Source: Panagrolaimus kolymaensis
Taxonomy: Eukaryota > Nematoda > Chromadorea > Rhabditida > Panagrolaimidae
Direction: 5' to 3'
DNA length: 64,000 nucleotides
Assembly: GCA_028622995.1 (NCBI GenBank)
Contig: JAJQJQ010000009.1
Location: 4,526,001-4,590,000 of the forward strand
Shown here one piece after another: positions 63,516 to 64,000 of the stretch (its first letter is position 1; every line of letters begins with the position of its first letter). Below the pieces are notes generated by a model that saw only the letters and a program-made list of their open reading frames with translations, was not told the DNA's origin and made no database searches. Made by a program: the position numbers and the translations under genes.

Positions 63516-64000
63516 CTATTCATGTTCTGGATGAGTTCGAAGGCAATCAATCATATCTTTGGGTTGTAATTCACCTTTGCAAATGCGATCAACGGCAACA
63601 AATAAGGGATATCTGAAAATTAAATTTCTATGAGTTTTGTTCTTCAAAAAAATATAGTAAGCTTACTTAGATTCCGAATTAGATTTCTTTAATAAATCAA
63701 CAACTTCTTCAGCGGTTAATGGGCCTTGAGCACTTTGGCCATTAAGTAATTCCTTTTCAACTTCTTTCAAAGATTTTTTGGATTTAACAAAGGCTTCACA
63801 AACTTTACGATTTCGGCCTCCATAACATGTGGTAACGAGATCAGCAAGACCACAACTTTCAAAAAATGTGGATAAATGGGCTCCTGGGTAATATTGGTTA
63901 ACGAACTAAAAATAAAAATAAAAATTTAGGCATTGAAACATTTTTAATTTTAGTTTTTGAAAACATACTTGGATAATTTCCATCATGCCTAGTCGAATGA
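63516..64000 (-). CDS. gpdh: NAD-dependent glycerol-3-phosphate dehydrogenase, C-terminal part
   Basis: Three exons are visible on the minus strand: 64000-63969 (continues off the window), 63905-63667 and 63612-63516. All are in frame, with TAG at 63518-63516. The protein reads [41 protein letters not shown] and [17 protein letters not shown], and ends THPEHE. This is the substrate-binding C-terminal domain of cytosolic GPD1/GPDH-1. The G-G-R-N-R motif and LNGQ-x-x-QGP are diagnostic. The enzyme reduces dihydroxyacetone phosphate to glycerol-3-phosphate with NADH, linking glycolysis to glycerol (osmotic response) and lipid synthesis. The N-terminal NAD-binding domain lies outside the window. 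Confidence 0.93.

Overview
The window looks like nuclear DNA of a nematode, probably a clade IV (panagrolaimid-type) species. It is strongly AT-rich and full of A/T homopolymer runs. Genes have many short introns ending in TTTTCAG or TTTTTAG. The identifiable genes are animal genes known from nematodes (UNC-16/JIP3, a two-C2 copine, a WRK-1/Klingon-type GPI-anchored Ig protein, NAD-dependent glycerol-3-phosphate dehydrogenase). They sit beside divergent F-box-like and HSP70-like proteins of the kind I associate with panagrolaimid expansions. The species call is inference; the splice structures were traced by eye and checked for reading phase.

Layout. 1-4.1 kb: gene-poor, with a 102-bp inverted-repeat MITE. 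4.2-6.0 kb: a Ly6-like GPI-anchored protein (+) and a secreted DOMON protein (-), tail to tail. 8.3-13.2 kb: an accessory cluster of two divergent ANKLE1/LEM-3-type GIY-YIG nuclease-domain genes (+) flanking an F-box/LRR-like gene (-), plus a decayed MITE. 13.2-24.1 kb: about 11 kb without recognisable genes, upstream of a 3-Ig + FN3 GPI-anchored adhesion protein (24.2-26.5 kb). 27.5-30.0 kb: copine. 30.5-30.7 kb: a near-perfect 76-bp inverted repeat that supplies the stop codon of a small minus-strand gene (30.7-31.2 kb). That gene shares a 0.5-kb divergent upstream region with a Gln-rich protein gene (31.7-32.7 kb). 32.9-33.3 kb: an orphan GPCR TM7/tail exon. 33.4-35.1 kb: a divergent HSP70-like gene. 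35.6-41.5 kb: the full 17-exon unc-16/JIP3 gene. 44.6-46.2 kb: a tandem CXXC zinc-finger, polyQ protein. 46.2-62.6 kb: about 16 kb with only isolated candidate exons and a hAT-type MITE. 62.6-63.3 kb: a Thr-rich transmembrane fragment and a decayed coding relic. 63.5-64 kb: the 3' part of gpdh on the minus strand, running off the window.

Functional themes. Several intact genes (unc-16, the Ig protein, copine, Ly6) fit neuronal, trafficking or cell-surface roles, but nothing shows that they work as one system. The large gene-poor blocks carry mostly T-runs on the sense strand of the next gene, and splice acceptors lie just before the start codons of those genes. They may therefore be long 5' introns or regulatory regions. 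I see no rRNA, tRNA or CRISPR array.
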